Source of the DNA: Crocodylus rhombifer
Taxonomy: Eukaryota; Chordata; Crocodylia; Crocodylidae
DNA: 64,000 nucleotides
Assembly (NCBI GenBank): GCA_038503035.1
Contig: JAVSML010024566.1
Coordinates: 130,776-194,775, forward strand
Direction: 5' to 3'
Below are positions 32,691 through 43,774 of this stretch, piece after piece (the first letter of the stretch is position 1; each line of letters starts with the position of its first letter). The notes beneath the pieces were generated by a model. The model searched no databases and had not been told where the DNA came from. It saw only the letters and a list, made by a program, of their open reading frames with translations. The position numbers and the translations under genes are program-made.

Positions 32691-33230
32691 CATTAGTGAG
32701 GTAACATCTGAAGTACTGTGTTCAGTTTTGGGTCCCCCACTACAGAAAGGATGTGGACAATTTCGAGAGAGTGCAGCGGAGGGTAATGAAAATGGTGAGG
32801 GGGCTGGGGCACATGGCTTATGAGGAAAGGCTGAGGGAACTAGGCTTATTTAGTCTGCAGAACAGCATTCTCTCTGATCTGTGCAGCACACATGGCTACA
32901 CAGGCGTGCCTGGCAGCACGGCATCAGCACACCTGCGCAGCTGCACACACTGCACAGCTTAGAGGGAATGCTGCTGCAGAAGAGAAGACTGAGAGGGGAT
33001 TTAATAGCACCTTTTTACTACCTGAAAGGAAGTTCAAAAGAGGACATAGCTAAACTGTTTTCAGTGGTGGCAGATGACAGAACAAGGAGCAACTGTCTCA
33101 GGTTGTAGCAAAGGAAGTTTAGGTTAGATATTAGGAAAATGTTCTCACTAGGAGGGTAATAAAACACTGGAACAGGTTACCCAGAGAGGTTGTGGAGTCT
33201 CCATCCTTTGAGGATTTTAAGACCCAGCTA
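32691..33230 (+). pseudogene. CR1 copy B ORF2, C-terminal block
   Basis: It continues copy B after the E/G insertion: NFERVQRRVMKMVRGLGHMAYEERL, then LFSLQ, where a 111-bp MITE is inserted (32863-32973), then KRRLRGDLIAPFYYLKG and a decayed C-terminus. This is the most diverged CR1 subfamily in the nest, consistent with its being the oldest host. Confidence 0.8.
32863..32973. mobile_element. hAT-like MITE with exact 8-bp target duplication, inside copy B
   Basis: Terminal inverted repeats are CAGCATTCTCTCTGATCTG at the left and, reversed, CAGCATTCCCTCTAAGCTG at the right. The 8 bases CTGCAGAA flank both sides (32855-32862 and 32974-32981). Removing the element and one duplicate restores the CR1 codons for LFSLQKRRLRG. 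The 8-bp duplication and the CAG start fit the hAT superfamily. No coding capacity. Confidence 0.9.
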
Positions 33231-33345
33231 GACAAAGCTTTGGCTGGGATGATGTAGTTGGGGATGGTCCTGCTTTGAGCAGGGGGTTGGACTAGATGAT
33301 CTCTGAGGTCCCTTGCAACCCTCATTTTCTGTTATTCTATGATTC

Positions 33346-34454
33346 TTTGCTTTCTGGAGAGTACCTTTGCAATAAGGAAAGAGAGGGGAAAAAAGTGGAG
33401 GGAGGAGAAGTAAAAACCACACAAGAACCTGTAAACCAAACATCCACACCTGGGCCCTTGCACATGCCAGCACATGGTCTCCTGCTCCCTGGTTCCCTCT
33501 TATGGTGAAACTTCTCTTTGTTTACCACTCTCTGTTTGCTGCTTACAAGGTTCACTGGGGCTGCCTAGCCTAGCTCCACCCCTTGATAAGCTAAACCCCC
33601 CAGAGCAAGACCTATCACTCAGTCACTCCTGAGAGGGGAAGAAAAGAAAAAACCACACATCAGAGGGAGAAAAGGGAAAAAGGAAAAAACAAACCCAAAC
33701 ACACACACCAGGCACTAGGCAAACACTAGCACCAATCAAATACCCAAAGTCACTAGCATAGAGAAAAGCCATTTGAAGGCAATCCCACTCTTCAGCTGGA
33801 GTTGCTTACTGCTTTGCTTATAAGCTCACACCTGATAGCAGTAAGTTGGGTGGGCAACAGATTGCCCCAACCCATTTGGAATGCTTAACCTAACCCTGAC
33901 TCACGACCTCACAACACAGGCGACCTACCCAGACCACTACATTATGGTTAATTAGTGTTTGTCTAGATAGGGATCACTGTCCTGTAGCTACATTGACCTC
34001 TCCTAGGCAGAGACAACCATGGCAGGGTGCAGGTCTCAGGACAAATCAGCCTGTGTGGGGCCTGGACGTGGTGGTGGCAGCAGGGGGTAGGGGTAATGAG
34101 AGGCCAGACGCAAGGCTGGCTTAGCTGCATGGGGCCCCCCAAAGTGTGGGGCCAGGGCAGTTGCCCCAATTAACCACCCTTGGGGACAGCCCTGCTCCTA
34201 GGTACCCCTTGTCATGGATGGTTTGGTGGCCAGCCTGCAGGAAATGCCCACGCAGTGAATGTCCTGCAGGCACAGGGCAGCCCTACAGACCCAAGTGGCG
34301 ACTTCATGACAAGGAATGCCCCCCTGAGACTACAGCCACACAAGCCAACTGTGGCTAGGACCATCTCTTAGCATTCTCCTGAGTCTAAGGCTGCATTACT
34401 GGAACATTGTAGTGGAGACCTGAACCTGTGCTGGCTGTTACGTACTTTGAGCCC
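33346..34454. other. Unassigned DNA with a GC-rich repeat-like end
   Basis: No gene is seen. The stretch 34120-34200 (GGGGCCCCCCAAAGTG and GGGGACAGCCCTGC) looks like the end of a short GC-rich MITE known in many vertebrates, but no partner end is found. 33640-33720 is A/C-rich simple-like sequence. Confidence 0.35.
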
Positions 34455-35030
34455 CAAACTGACCCCTAGCACAGCCGGAGGTAAGCAGGACCCGTGATAG
34501 GAGGGGGTTAACCCCTTAGTGAGTGGGAGGAGATGGCTGAGTGGTGCTGGGCCGGGTCTCACCCCGCCCATTCCCCTACTTGGCCCAGCCCCCCAGGAAG
34601 AGAGAGAGATAGGAGGGTACTCACCAGTCCCCCTCCAGTAGGGCAGGGCCCCCCAAATTCTGGGAAGGGCCCCCCTTTGCCTGAGAGCAGCTTCCCCGAT
34701 GGTGGGCCCACTGAGCATGCGCACAGTTTAAAAGGGCCCGCCAACAGCAAAAAAGCCCCACTTAGGCTCTGGAGCAGTGAGAGACGTGCGGGTAAAAGCC
34801 TGCTGTGCCCCCATTCCCCTGAAGCCCCCCAAAGACCTCCCCAGCAGCCGTGGAGCCCCCCACTGACCCCCAGCACAGCCAGAGGTAAGCAGGGCCCGTG
34901 GTGGGAGGGGGTTAACCCCTTAGTCAGTGGGAGGAGGCAGCTGAGTGGAGCTGGGCTGGGTCTCGCCCCGCCCAGGCCCCTACTTTGGCCAGCCCCCCAG
35001 GGAGCCATGCGAACTGGCTGCGCAAACAGG
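34455..35030 (+). promoter_or_regulatory. Partial tandem monomers in the 5' region of CR1 copy H
   Basis: The segment starting ACAGCCGGAGGTAAGCAGG at 34471 recurs, slightly changed, at 34875, 404 bases later. Both share GGAGGGGGTTAACCCC, GGGAGGAG and GGCCCAGCCCC-like phrases. Two GC-rich direct repeats directly upstream of ORF1 look like promoter monomers of the sort known in mouse L1. Promoter activity is inference. Confidence 0.6.
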
Positions 35031-35156
35031 TACGCTTGTCTGCCAGTGCATGAGTTAGCACAGCGTTCACACAGGAGGGTGCGCAGGAGGGCCTGAGGCC
35101 CTGCCTGCGAGCCCCCTAGGGTAGACAGTCCCAGCCATAGCCAGCCTACCAGAGGC

Positions 35157-36252
35157 ATGACACAGATGGGCACGCGCTGCACCCCAAGGGTCCCCTTGGG
35201 CTCTGCAGCCCTCCCCCCCGGCACCTCAGAGATGGCCACCCAGATGGAGCCCATGGTTCCGGGCTCCATGCAGACGGAGCCTCTGGCTCTCGGCTGTGGG
35301 GGCTGCCTGTCCCCTTTTCAGGCTCTGGGGCCCGGAAGCATGGCCACTTCCCCCTGTGGGGTCTGCTCCCTTTTGAGGTCTCTGGTGCATCAGATGCAGG
35401 AGCTCCAGGCCACAGTCCAGAGACTGCGTGCCATCAGGGACTATGAGCAGGAGATTGACTCCTACTGGCAGGCCCTTCTCCCCTGGGAGGCGGAGGGTAG
35501 ACCACGGTCTCCCTCCAGGACAAGGGAGGATTCTGGGACCTCCCACTCTGTCCAGTCAGGGTCATGGACCAAGGTGGTCAAGGGCCGAAGGCCCACCGCA
35601 CCAACGCCCCTACCCTGCCAGAGCTTAGCAAAAGGAACGCCCTCTTGCTGCTTCAGCACAGCCTGCTGAGTTGCCAGCTCCCGCAGGCAACACGGGCTCA
35701 ACTGCAGCTACCATCCCCACTATCCGCATGACAAAATGTAAGGTGTTTGTTGTGGGAGACTCCATCCTAAGGGGGACTGAGGGGGTAATCTGCTGCCCTG
35801 ACCCCTTAGCCCAGGAAGCCTGCTGCTTCCCGGGGGCCCACATCTGAGACATTGCGGAGAGGATCCCGCAGCTCCTCCGGCCCACAGACGACTATCCCAT
35901 GCTCCTTATTTATGTGGGCACCAATGACACGGCTCAGAGTGCTCCCAGCCAGGTCATGAGGTGCTACAGGGATCTGGGAGCAGGGCTAAAGGGTCCGGGG
36001 GCACAGGTGCTGTTCTCTTCGATCCTCCCAGTCTTGGGGTATGGGCTGAGGAGGGAGAGGAAGATCCACATAGTGAACCAAAGACTGAGGCACTGGTGTC
36101 ATAGGAAAGGCTTTGGATTCTATGATCAGAGCCCGCTCTTTGGCAAGAGAGACAGCGAGCTGCTGGGAAGAGATGGCCTCCACCTCTCACCCGTGGGGAG
36201 GAGGCTCTTCTCAGCCAGACTGGCTGGCCTGCTCCACCAGGCTTTAAACTAA
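35157..36252 (+). pseudogene. CR1 copy H ORF1 (coiled coil plus esterase-like domain)
   Basis: 35157-35669 is open and has a heptad-like stretch LVHQMQELQATVQRLRAI (about residues 76-93) followed by a basic SWTKVVKGRRP motif. A frameshift near 35640 leads to KVFVVGDSILRGTEG, a stop in GAHI, then 35899-36252 open with YVGTNDTAQ, SSILPVLGYGLRRERKI and GRDGLHLSPVG. All three SGNH blocks are visible, but one frameshift and one stop break the gene. The start at 35157 follows the monomers directly. Confidence 0.8.
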
Positions 36253-36369
36253 GCCCACTGGGGGATCGGGGGGACTACCGCCACTGATGGCCTGCTGACC
36301 AACCCTTGCAAACCCAGCAGGCCAAGGCACTTAAGGGAGCCCACCCCTGCTCCAGCCCTGGTACAATCT

Positions 36370-39150
36370 GTGGGCAAGGTAAGAGCCCCCAAGGGGACAC
36401 TTGCCTGCCTGTACACAAATGTCAGGAGCTTGGGGAATAAGCAGGAGGAGCTTGTCCTCCTGCTTAATGCAAATAATTATGATGTCACAGGGATAATGGA
36501 GACCTGGTGGGACTCCACCCATGACTGGACCATGGGTATAGACAGCTGTACCCTGTACAGGAGGGATCGTGTAGATAAAAGGGGCAGGGGTGTAGCTCTC
36601 TATGTTAAGTAAAGCGATGCGTCCCTGCAAGCCAATACTGGCGACCAGGGTGGGTGACTGGGGACCCTCTGGATTAAAATCTGTGGGGAACATGGCACAG
36701 GGGACACAACGGTGGGAGTCTATTCCAGACCTCCCACCCAAAGTCAAGAGCTAGACCAGGAGTTCGCCCAGGAACTGACTGAGGCCACATGCTCCAGGAC
36801 CATGGTTGTCATGGGTGACTTCAATTACCTGGACATCTCCTGGGAAGATCACTCAGCACAATCCGAGTGGTTGCAAAGCTTCCTATCGTGCATGGATGAC
36901 CTCTACCTGACTCAAGAAATCTATGGGCCAATGAAAGATAAATTGCTGCTCGACCTGGTACTGGCTACCGGGGATGACCTAATCAGCGACCTAGTGATCG
37001 ATGGGAAGCTGGGTGACAGTGAGCACAAGCTGATCACCTTTACCATCTGCTGTAAAGCTGGCAAGTCAGTCAGCAATATGGAAGTCCTTGACTTCAGGAA
37101 AGCCAACTGTGGCAAGCTCAGGAGGCTTGTCAGTGAGGCCCTAAGGGACCATGACCCTAGGGAGAGGGGAGTTCAATAAGAGTGGTTGCTCCTCAAGGGA
37201 GCAATCCTCAATACACAAGCTAATTCTATTCCATCTTGGAGGAAAGGCAGCAAGAGGGCACAGCAGCCCCACCGGCTCTCCAGGGACCTAGCAGACCTCC
37301 TGAGGCTAAAAAGAAAGGCCTACAGAGGATGAAGGACAGGATTCACCTCCAAGGAGGATTATTCTGCACTGGTCCGGTTCTGCAGGGAGCAAACCAGGAA
37401 AGCCAAGGCTGCAACTGAACTCCAACTCGCTTCAAGCATCAAGGACAATAAGAAGTCCTTTTTTAGATATGTGGGGAGCCGGAGGAAAAGCAAGGGCAAC
37501 ACTGGACCCCTGCTGAACCAGATGGGACAACTGACAACTGATGCCCAGGAAAAAGCCAACCTATGAAATGGGTACTTTGTGTCGGTCTTTCATCAGTCCT
37601 ATGGAATGCCCATGCTCGCTACAGGACAGGGAGGTCTGGGTCAGGGAGATCCCCTGCCCTCCATCAATGCTAACCTCATGAAGGAACACCTTGAGAACCT
37701 GGATATCTTCAAGTGAGCTGGCCCTGACAATCTACACCCCAGGTTACTCAAGGAGCTGGCTAACATCATAGCCTAGCCTTTGAAACAGATCTTTGAAAAC
37801 TCCTGGCGCTTTGGTGTAGTTCCCGAAGACTGGAAGAAGGCCAATGTGGTGCCTATCTTCAAGAAGGGGAGGAAAGTGGATCCGGCTAACTGCCCATCAG
37901 CCTGACTTCTATCCTGGGGAAGATCTTAGAAAGGTTTATTAAAGATGCCATTCTTAATGGACTGGCCAATGCCAACATCCTGAGGGATAGCTAGCACGGG
38001 TTTGTTGCGGGTAGGTCTTGCTTGACCATCTACGACCAGGTGACCTATCACCTGGACAAGGGAGAAAAGATTGATGTCATATATCTTGACTTTAAAAAAA
38101 GCCTTCAATCTGGTATCCCACAATCACCTCTTGGCAAAACTGGCCAATTGTGGCCATGGGTCCACCACAATCTACTGGCACGGGAATTGGCTCCGTGGTC
38201 AGACCCAGAGTGTAGTAATTGATGGCAGTCACTCATCATGGTGTCCTGTGACCAGTGGGGTCCCCCAAGGCTCTGTTCTTGGACCCATACTGTTCAACAT
38301 CTTCATTAATGATATGGACATTGGAGTCAGAAGTGGACTGGCCAAGTTTGCCGATGACACCAAACTTTGGGGCAAAGCATCCACACCAGAAGACAGGCGG
38401 GTGATCCAGGCTGACCTGGACAGACTCAGCAAATGGGCGGGCAAGAACCTGATGGTTTAACACTGAAAAATGCAAGGTTCTCCACGTTGGAAAGAAAAAC
38501 CTGCAGCATCCTTATAGGCTTGGCAATGCTACTCTGGCTAGCACTATGGAAGAAAGAGACTTGGGGGTCATCACTGACCACAAGATGGACGTGAGCCTCC
38601 AATGCGATGCTGCAGCTAGCAAAGTGACCAAAATGCTGGCTTGCATCCATAGATGCTTCTCGAGCAAATCCCGGGGCGTCATTCTCCCCTTGTACTCAGC
38701 CTTGGTGAGGCCGCAGCTGGAGTACTGCATCCAGTTTTGGGCTCCTTAATTCAAAAATAATGTGGAGAAGCTTGAGAGAGTCCAGAGAAGAGCCACGCGC
38801 ATGATCAGAGGTCAGGAAAACAGACCTTAATACGGCAGGCTGAGAGCCATGGGGCTTTTTAGCCTGGAAAAGCACAGGCTTGGAGGTGATCTGATGGCCA
38901 CCTATAAGTTTATCAGGGGTGGCCACCAGGATCTGGGGGAACATTTGTTCACCAGAGCGCCCCAAGGGATGATGAGGTTGAACGGTCATAAACTACTACA
39001 GGACCATTTCAGGCTGGACATAAGGAAGAATTTCTTTACTGTTCGAGCCCCCAAGGTCTGGAACAGCCTGCCATAGGAGGTGGTTCAAGCACCTACATTG
39101 AACACCTTCAAGAGTAAATTGGATGCTTACCTTGCTGGGATCCTATGCCC
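36370..39150 (+). pseudogene. CR1 copy H ORF2 (endonuclease/RT), many stops
   Basis: Open pieces in order: 36370-36612 (LYTNVRSLGNKQ, METWWDST), 36712-37179 (GDFNYLDIS, SEHKLITF where SDHE is changed), linker with stops to 37700, 38071-38460 ([18 protein letters not shown]), 38546-38749 (LGVITDHKMDV) and 38849-39076 (FFTVRAPKVWNSLP). It starts 118 bases after ORF1. More than six stops or frameshifts are present, so it is dead, yet each can be aligned with the open frames of A and C. Confidence 0.85.
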
Positions 39151-39250
39151 CAGCTGACTTCCTGCCCTTTGGGTGGGGGACTGGACTCGATGATCTTCCG
39201 AGGTCCCTTCCAGCCCTAATGTCTATGAAATCCATGAAACGTATGAAACG

Positions 39251-40229
39251 TACCCAACCAGCAAGGTTAAAGTAAAGCTGGTGATCAGCCTACTAGCAGA
39301 GAATGCCTGGGCTCCTCTCCTGCTGGAAGGCTTCAGCCCTCTATTGGATCATCTGAAGGAGTTCCTTAAACCCCCTTCAGTCATGAGCCCCCCAAAATTG
39401 CTCTGCAGACCCTGAGGCAGGATCAGTGAACTGTGAGTAAATGTGCAGTCAGGTTCCAGCAACTGTCCTGGGAATCATGGACTAGAATGAAACCATACAG
39501 CCATAGGTGATGCATGGGGTGGGCATGGGGGTGCAAGTGACCCCCCCACCCCATCCCAGATTTCCGCATCAACAGTGTCCTGCAGGGCTACAGCCAAGCC
39601 AGAGCCAGGGCCTGGCTGTAGTGTGGGGGAGGCAGCAGTAGCAACACAATTTCTAGACCAATGGCAGGGCACACTGCTGCAGCCCAGCCACAGCAAACAC
39701 CCAGCAGCAGCAGGGTCAGCAGCAGTGGCACAGAGCTGTGCCCCCTCCACTGCAAAAACTTAGGTGCCATCTATGCATTCAGCTTTTTGGCTTCTACCAA
39801 GGGCTCAGCAGGGCAGTGAAGGATAAGCTTGTTGGGGTAGAGGCCCCCACCCTTTAAACCTGCTCGCTGAACTGTCTATCTGGGTTGACCACTATATCTC
39901 ATAATACAGAGTGGAGAAGATGAGAGTCTCAGGATCATCCTGTTACTTTGCCCCAAAGCTTGAGAACAACTACTTCTTGGGAAGATTAGACTTTGCCACC
40001 TAGAAAGCTTGGCATAGGTTTCTTTGCCATGTGGGGTAGAGCTACAATTCCATCCTCCAAATACTTGACATCGTGATTTGTAGTTCCACTTGTCAAGAAC
40101 ACAGATGGACTCCCCGTTCCCTATCAACGGTCCTTATTTTTGTCACATCCACATCAGCTCCTTCAGGTGCCTTTGATTTCTGACTATTTTTGTATTGCCT
40201 TAGTCTCATGGCTTTTTGACAGAGTTGCC
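39251..40229. other. Unassigned, partly GC-rich
   Basis: 39520-39770 is GC-rich with CAG/CTG-rich phrases and open frames on both strands that look like composition artefacts. It may be a MITE or another unnamed repeat. No gene is supported. Confidence 0.35.
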
Positions 40230-41301
40230 CTACAGAGTCTGTAACAAGATCCTACCTCATGAATAGCCACAGTGCCCCTTGCAGCCTCCTCAGACCTTGT
40301 CATCTCTACTCTCTTTGGGCAATCTCCCCTTCAGCTTTCCTGCCATGCCTCTATGTGCTAATGCCTTTAGAAAAACAGAGGCTGCCCCACGGCTTCCCAA
40401 ACAAAATGAACCCAGATGTCACTGCTCATCACCATAAGGTGATCACCTCATCTCCCCTTATAGTCACACCCAAGCCTAGCAGATGTCACCAAACACTCAC
40501 TAAATCAGGCCAGCATTCTCAGCTCCCACTGGGCTTAGATCTCTATCTCTTTCTGCCCACAATCAGGCACTTTGCTTATTTTGGTTACTCCTGAGTGCAG
40601 CCCTGGGCCCGTAGCCCTGACCTTGCCCTTCTTTGCATTGTAGGTCCCTGACACTGTCAATCACTGGCTGTGGCCCTCTTCTGCTTTTGACCCCAATTCC
40701 TGGGCTGTGGCTCACTCCTAGGCCAGTTGAGTCTCTAGGCTCCTTTGCCCTGGCAATCTCCAGCTGTGGCTGCTTCTCAATCTTTGGCCCCTAATCCTAG
40801 GCCCTGGCCCCACTCCTAGGCTAGCTGAGACCTCTGGGCTCCCTGGCCCTGCCTGTTTTCCTGGAGTCAGTCTGGTTCTCTCTCTGCCCCTGCTGAACTA
40901 CAGGCTCCCTTGGCCCTACAGTCCCTAATCCAGCCTGCTCTCATCCCTCTCTGGCTGTGATCCCCAGCCTTGGCCCCTATCCCTTAGGCCCTGGCCCTGC
41001 TCCTGGGTCAGGTGAGACCTCCACCACCCCTATAGTTTCAATCCCTTAACCACTAATCTTGCCTACCCCATCCTGGGTGTTAGTGAGAAGCCTTACGAGA
41101 GCCCTTCTGCTCAGGAGCTCTTTTCTCCATGGCTCTCTGGGCCAGACTGCTTGTCCAGCTCAGGCCCTAGGCTTATACACTGCAAGCCCAGCCCCCTGCT
41201 GGGTCATTTGGCTCCTTATCGTCTCCTGCCACATCTGCAGCCTGCTTCTCTTCTAGCCTACCTGCTCTTAAAGTAGCAGGAGCACCAAGCCTCCTGCTAC
41301 A
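40230..41301 (-). repeat. LTR-like or unclassified repeat with terminal hairpin, copy 1
   Basis: On the minus strand it begins TGTAGCAGGAG at 41301 and folds at once: TAGCAGGAG (291-299 side) against CTCCTGCTA (41274-41282), followed by ACTTTAAG. The body is made of short degenerate repeats such as CCTGGCCC, GGGCTCC and TGGCCC... phrases at ~60-base spacing. A shared phrase, AGCAGTCTGGCCC, also occurs in copy 2 (58.7 kb). No coding sequence is seen. The TGT start suits an LTR, but no CA end, primer site or partner LTR was found. Confidence 0.55.
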
Positions 41302-43279
41302 ATTCCTTTTCCCTAATATGATGTTAGGGGCTACTCTTCTAAAGTAATAAGATAAGAAATCATCTGTCTCTATCAGAGAGTCTGAATAGTTAGCAGTTCT
41401 CTTGCTGCTGCCATCTTTCCTCCAGCTGTCATCTCAGTCCAAAGAATCCCCCTGTAGAAGGGGAAGGGAAAGATTTTTACTATGAGCCAAAAAGTTCATT
41501 TTTACCTGTATCTTTTACAAATGAGTGTTTGATCACTTTCTGGGCTTTCTGGTAGGACGACATGACACCTTTCTGGAAATTACTGGTTTGTCTTTTGACT
41601 CACCAAAGTCAAGATGAAACACCACTAATGTGTTGACATCCTAGAGTTTAAATACTTTAGGCTATGTGCTTGCTTATCCTGTTCACTAAAACCCATAAGA
41701 AGTACAAAGAACTTACTTATTTCCTCACATTGCCACATGGGTGACATATTCGGTCACTTCAGGATAGACATCTGAAAACCTCTTGGATCTACTTACAAAT
41801 TAATACCTCATCCCCTCAAAACTGTATCAAAGAGCTAACAATTCCATCACCAGTTTCTCCTCTTCACTAAAACAACTTTCAAGGCCCTGAGAATTGGCTA
41901 ACCACTCAGGTAAAAAATGGACAAGACTACCAGCATTGCCCTTTTATGGAGTTATCATACTATTAATATTATAATGACAACTTAAATGTTTTTGCATTTA
42001 ATGATGCAACTGTTAAAAGCAATAAAGCTTTTAATGATTCTTTTTGTTTTATATCATTAAGACTCTTTCTTAAACAGCCATTTATTTTTATCTGCTGTGG
42101 AAGTTCCTACGGAATTGGGGAAAGAGTGCAGTCCACAGCTCCAAATTTTTTCCTGTAGTTTTTTTTTTGTTACAGTTTTGCATATAGCTCTTGTAAGGAT
42201 ACAGCATAATCCACAAATTGCAAAAGAAAGCATAGGACAGAATTCTGGATAAACAGAAATATAATCCAAAGGTAAAAATGATGAATTTTTCAGTGGAGTA
42301 ATGAGCAAAATATCATAGATTTAGGACAAATTAACTGCAGAAATTAGACAATTCAGAGTTATCAGGGTTACTACTGATACATTTTGTTTAGTCTTTCAAA
42401 TCTAAAGAGATCTTGGTTAAAAAAAATATATGAAAGACTAACTAAGTAGTAGAGACACATCCAAGAGAACTTTTGAGTGTGTACATGAAAAAGACAAAAA
42501 ATATGTTATCTGTAAAAGCATAGAAGAACTTCACTTGACTTGCATGACTTTTTGTATCAAGCATGCTACAGCAATCTTTTGATTCTAATATGAAACTATA
42601 GTAAGGATCATTGCACTAATGCGTGAGGATTTGTGATAATGTTGCAGAAATTTTACTGTCAAAACTGAACTGCAGTGTAATGACTTTTGTTATCATGGTT
42701 TCTAATAACTATTCAGCATGAATTGACCCTACATATGTTTTACTGCAATAATATGTCAGTAATTCAAAAAGCTAAAGAGGAAAGTGAAAAACAAAACACG
42801 CTGCTAAATACTTGTGAAATATGTGCATTGATTATATCAAAATATTAATATTAGGATTAATTAATATCATAAGGATGAATACCGTGACTCAGCTTTCATA
42901 CAATTATAACATTGGTGTTATCATACTTTTAAATAAAGACTATTTTATTAATAAAAATAAATTAACATCATCAAGATTTAATCCCATACTGCAGCTTATA
43001 TAGTTAGGCAAATTTGGTCTTGAGCAAATGGTTTAACAAGGGTTGGCAAGCCAGTCTATTGATCACATATTTTTGACCGGTCAAAGATTATAGCAATTTT
43101 TCATAAAAAACTAATTTTTTTTTGTAATTTTCTTGATGGAAATATGATTTTTAAAGTTGTTTTTAATACCACGCTTAATGGAAAATTTGTACTATTTCTG
43201 TGTATTATTTGGATTGATTGGCAATTTTTTACCTATATGTGACTGATCAATTGAACAAACTTTATTTGACTGGTCTAGG
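41302..43279. other. Unassigned AT-rich DNA
   Basis: No gene or recognised repeat. Open frames are short and AT-driven. Confidence 0.45.
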
Positions 43280-43287
43280 TTTTAACA

Positions 43288-43764
43288 CAAGGCTGCTCAA
43301 TCTCTTGCCTGTGGGTCAAATGTGGCCCACGGAGCCACAGCATCTGGCCCGTGGGGCTCCCCATGGGTTACGAAATTGACATCAGGGAACAGTGGTCATT
43401 AATACCACCACCCTCCCGTGCTGCCAAGTTCCTATGCTCGCTGCCCCTACAAAGCCAGATAGGGCTGAGTCATCTTCCTTCTCCTTGCACAACTGAATCG
43501 GGATGGGCCATGCCCCCTTCTCCCCTTGGGGCTGGGTTGGGACCAGGTCAAGAACCTTTCCCATCCACAGGGCCGGGTTGGGGCGAAGCCATGCCCTCTT
43601 CCCCTGGGCTGATGAATCAGGACCCCACACCCTGCTGCACAGCAGGATGGGGCCCCACCACCCCCACCCCTGGCACTATATTGAGGCCATGGGCTGGATT
43701 CAGCCCATGGAGAGTCTGGGCACTTGACATCCAGCCTGCTGGAGAAATAGGTTGAGTACCACTG
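43288..43764. mobile_element. hAT-like non-autonomous element with 8-bp target duplication
   Basis: Ends: CAAGGCTGCTCAATC at the left and GGTTGAGTACCACTG at the right, imperfect inverted repeats of the CAGTGGTACTCAACC type. TTTTAACA (43280-43287) and GTTTAACA (43765-43772) flank it, 7 of 8 bases equal. The interior has TGTGGCCCAC and CATCTGGCCCG, shared with the element at 55556. The open frames inside are GC-rich artefacts; there is no transposase. Confidence 0.75.
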
Positions 43765-43774
43765 GTTTAACATA

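Larger units (their letters stand above)
20111..33345 (+). mobile_element. CR1 copy B, long and old, host of nested CR1 insertions
   Basis: Copy B can be followed in four blocks: 20111 (uncertain) to 23574, 26863-27262, and 32691-33345 with a MITE inside the last. Block 1 stops in the RT palm after VLFNI, and block 2 resumes with FINDLE and FADDTKLG. Block 2 stops at RSREVII, and block 3 resumes with the following thumb sequence (VQRRVMKMVRG). The 3' end is the CR1 signature GGACTAGATGATCTCTGAGG and TATTCTATGATTCT at 33285-33345. Removing copies C and E/G restores the order of one element. It carries both ORF1 and ORF2, so it was nearly full length. Confidence 0.88.
34455..39250 (+). mobile_element. 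CR1 copy H with 5' region, ORF1 and ORF2
   Basis: This is the most complete CR1 in the window: a 5' region with repeated monomers, ORF1 (35157-36252), ORF2 (36370-39150) and a 3' end with GGTCCCTTCCAGCCC and TCTATGAAATCCATGAAACG at 39206-39240. It belongs to the same subfamily as A, C and I by ORF sequence but carries many stops. The 5' limit is set at the first monomer and may extend further left. Confidence 0.85.

Noticed and set aside
34559..35269. 236-codon minus-strand frame
   Set aside because: Lies in GC-rich CR1 copy H 5' region; Gly/Leu/Ser-rich low-information product with no family motif.
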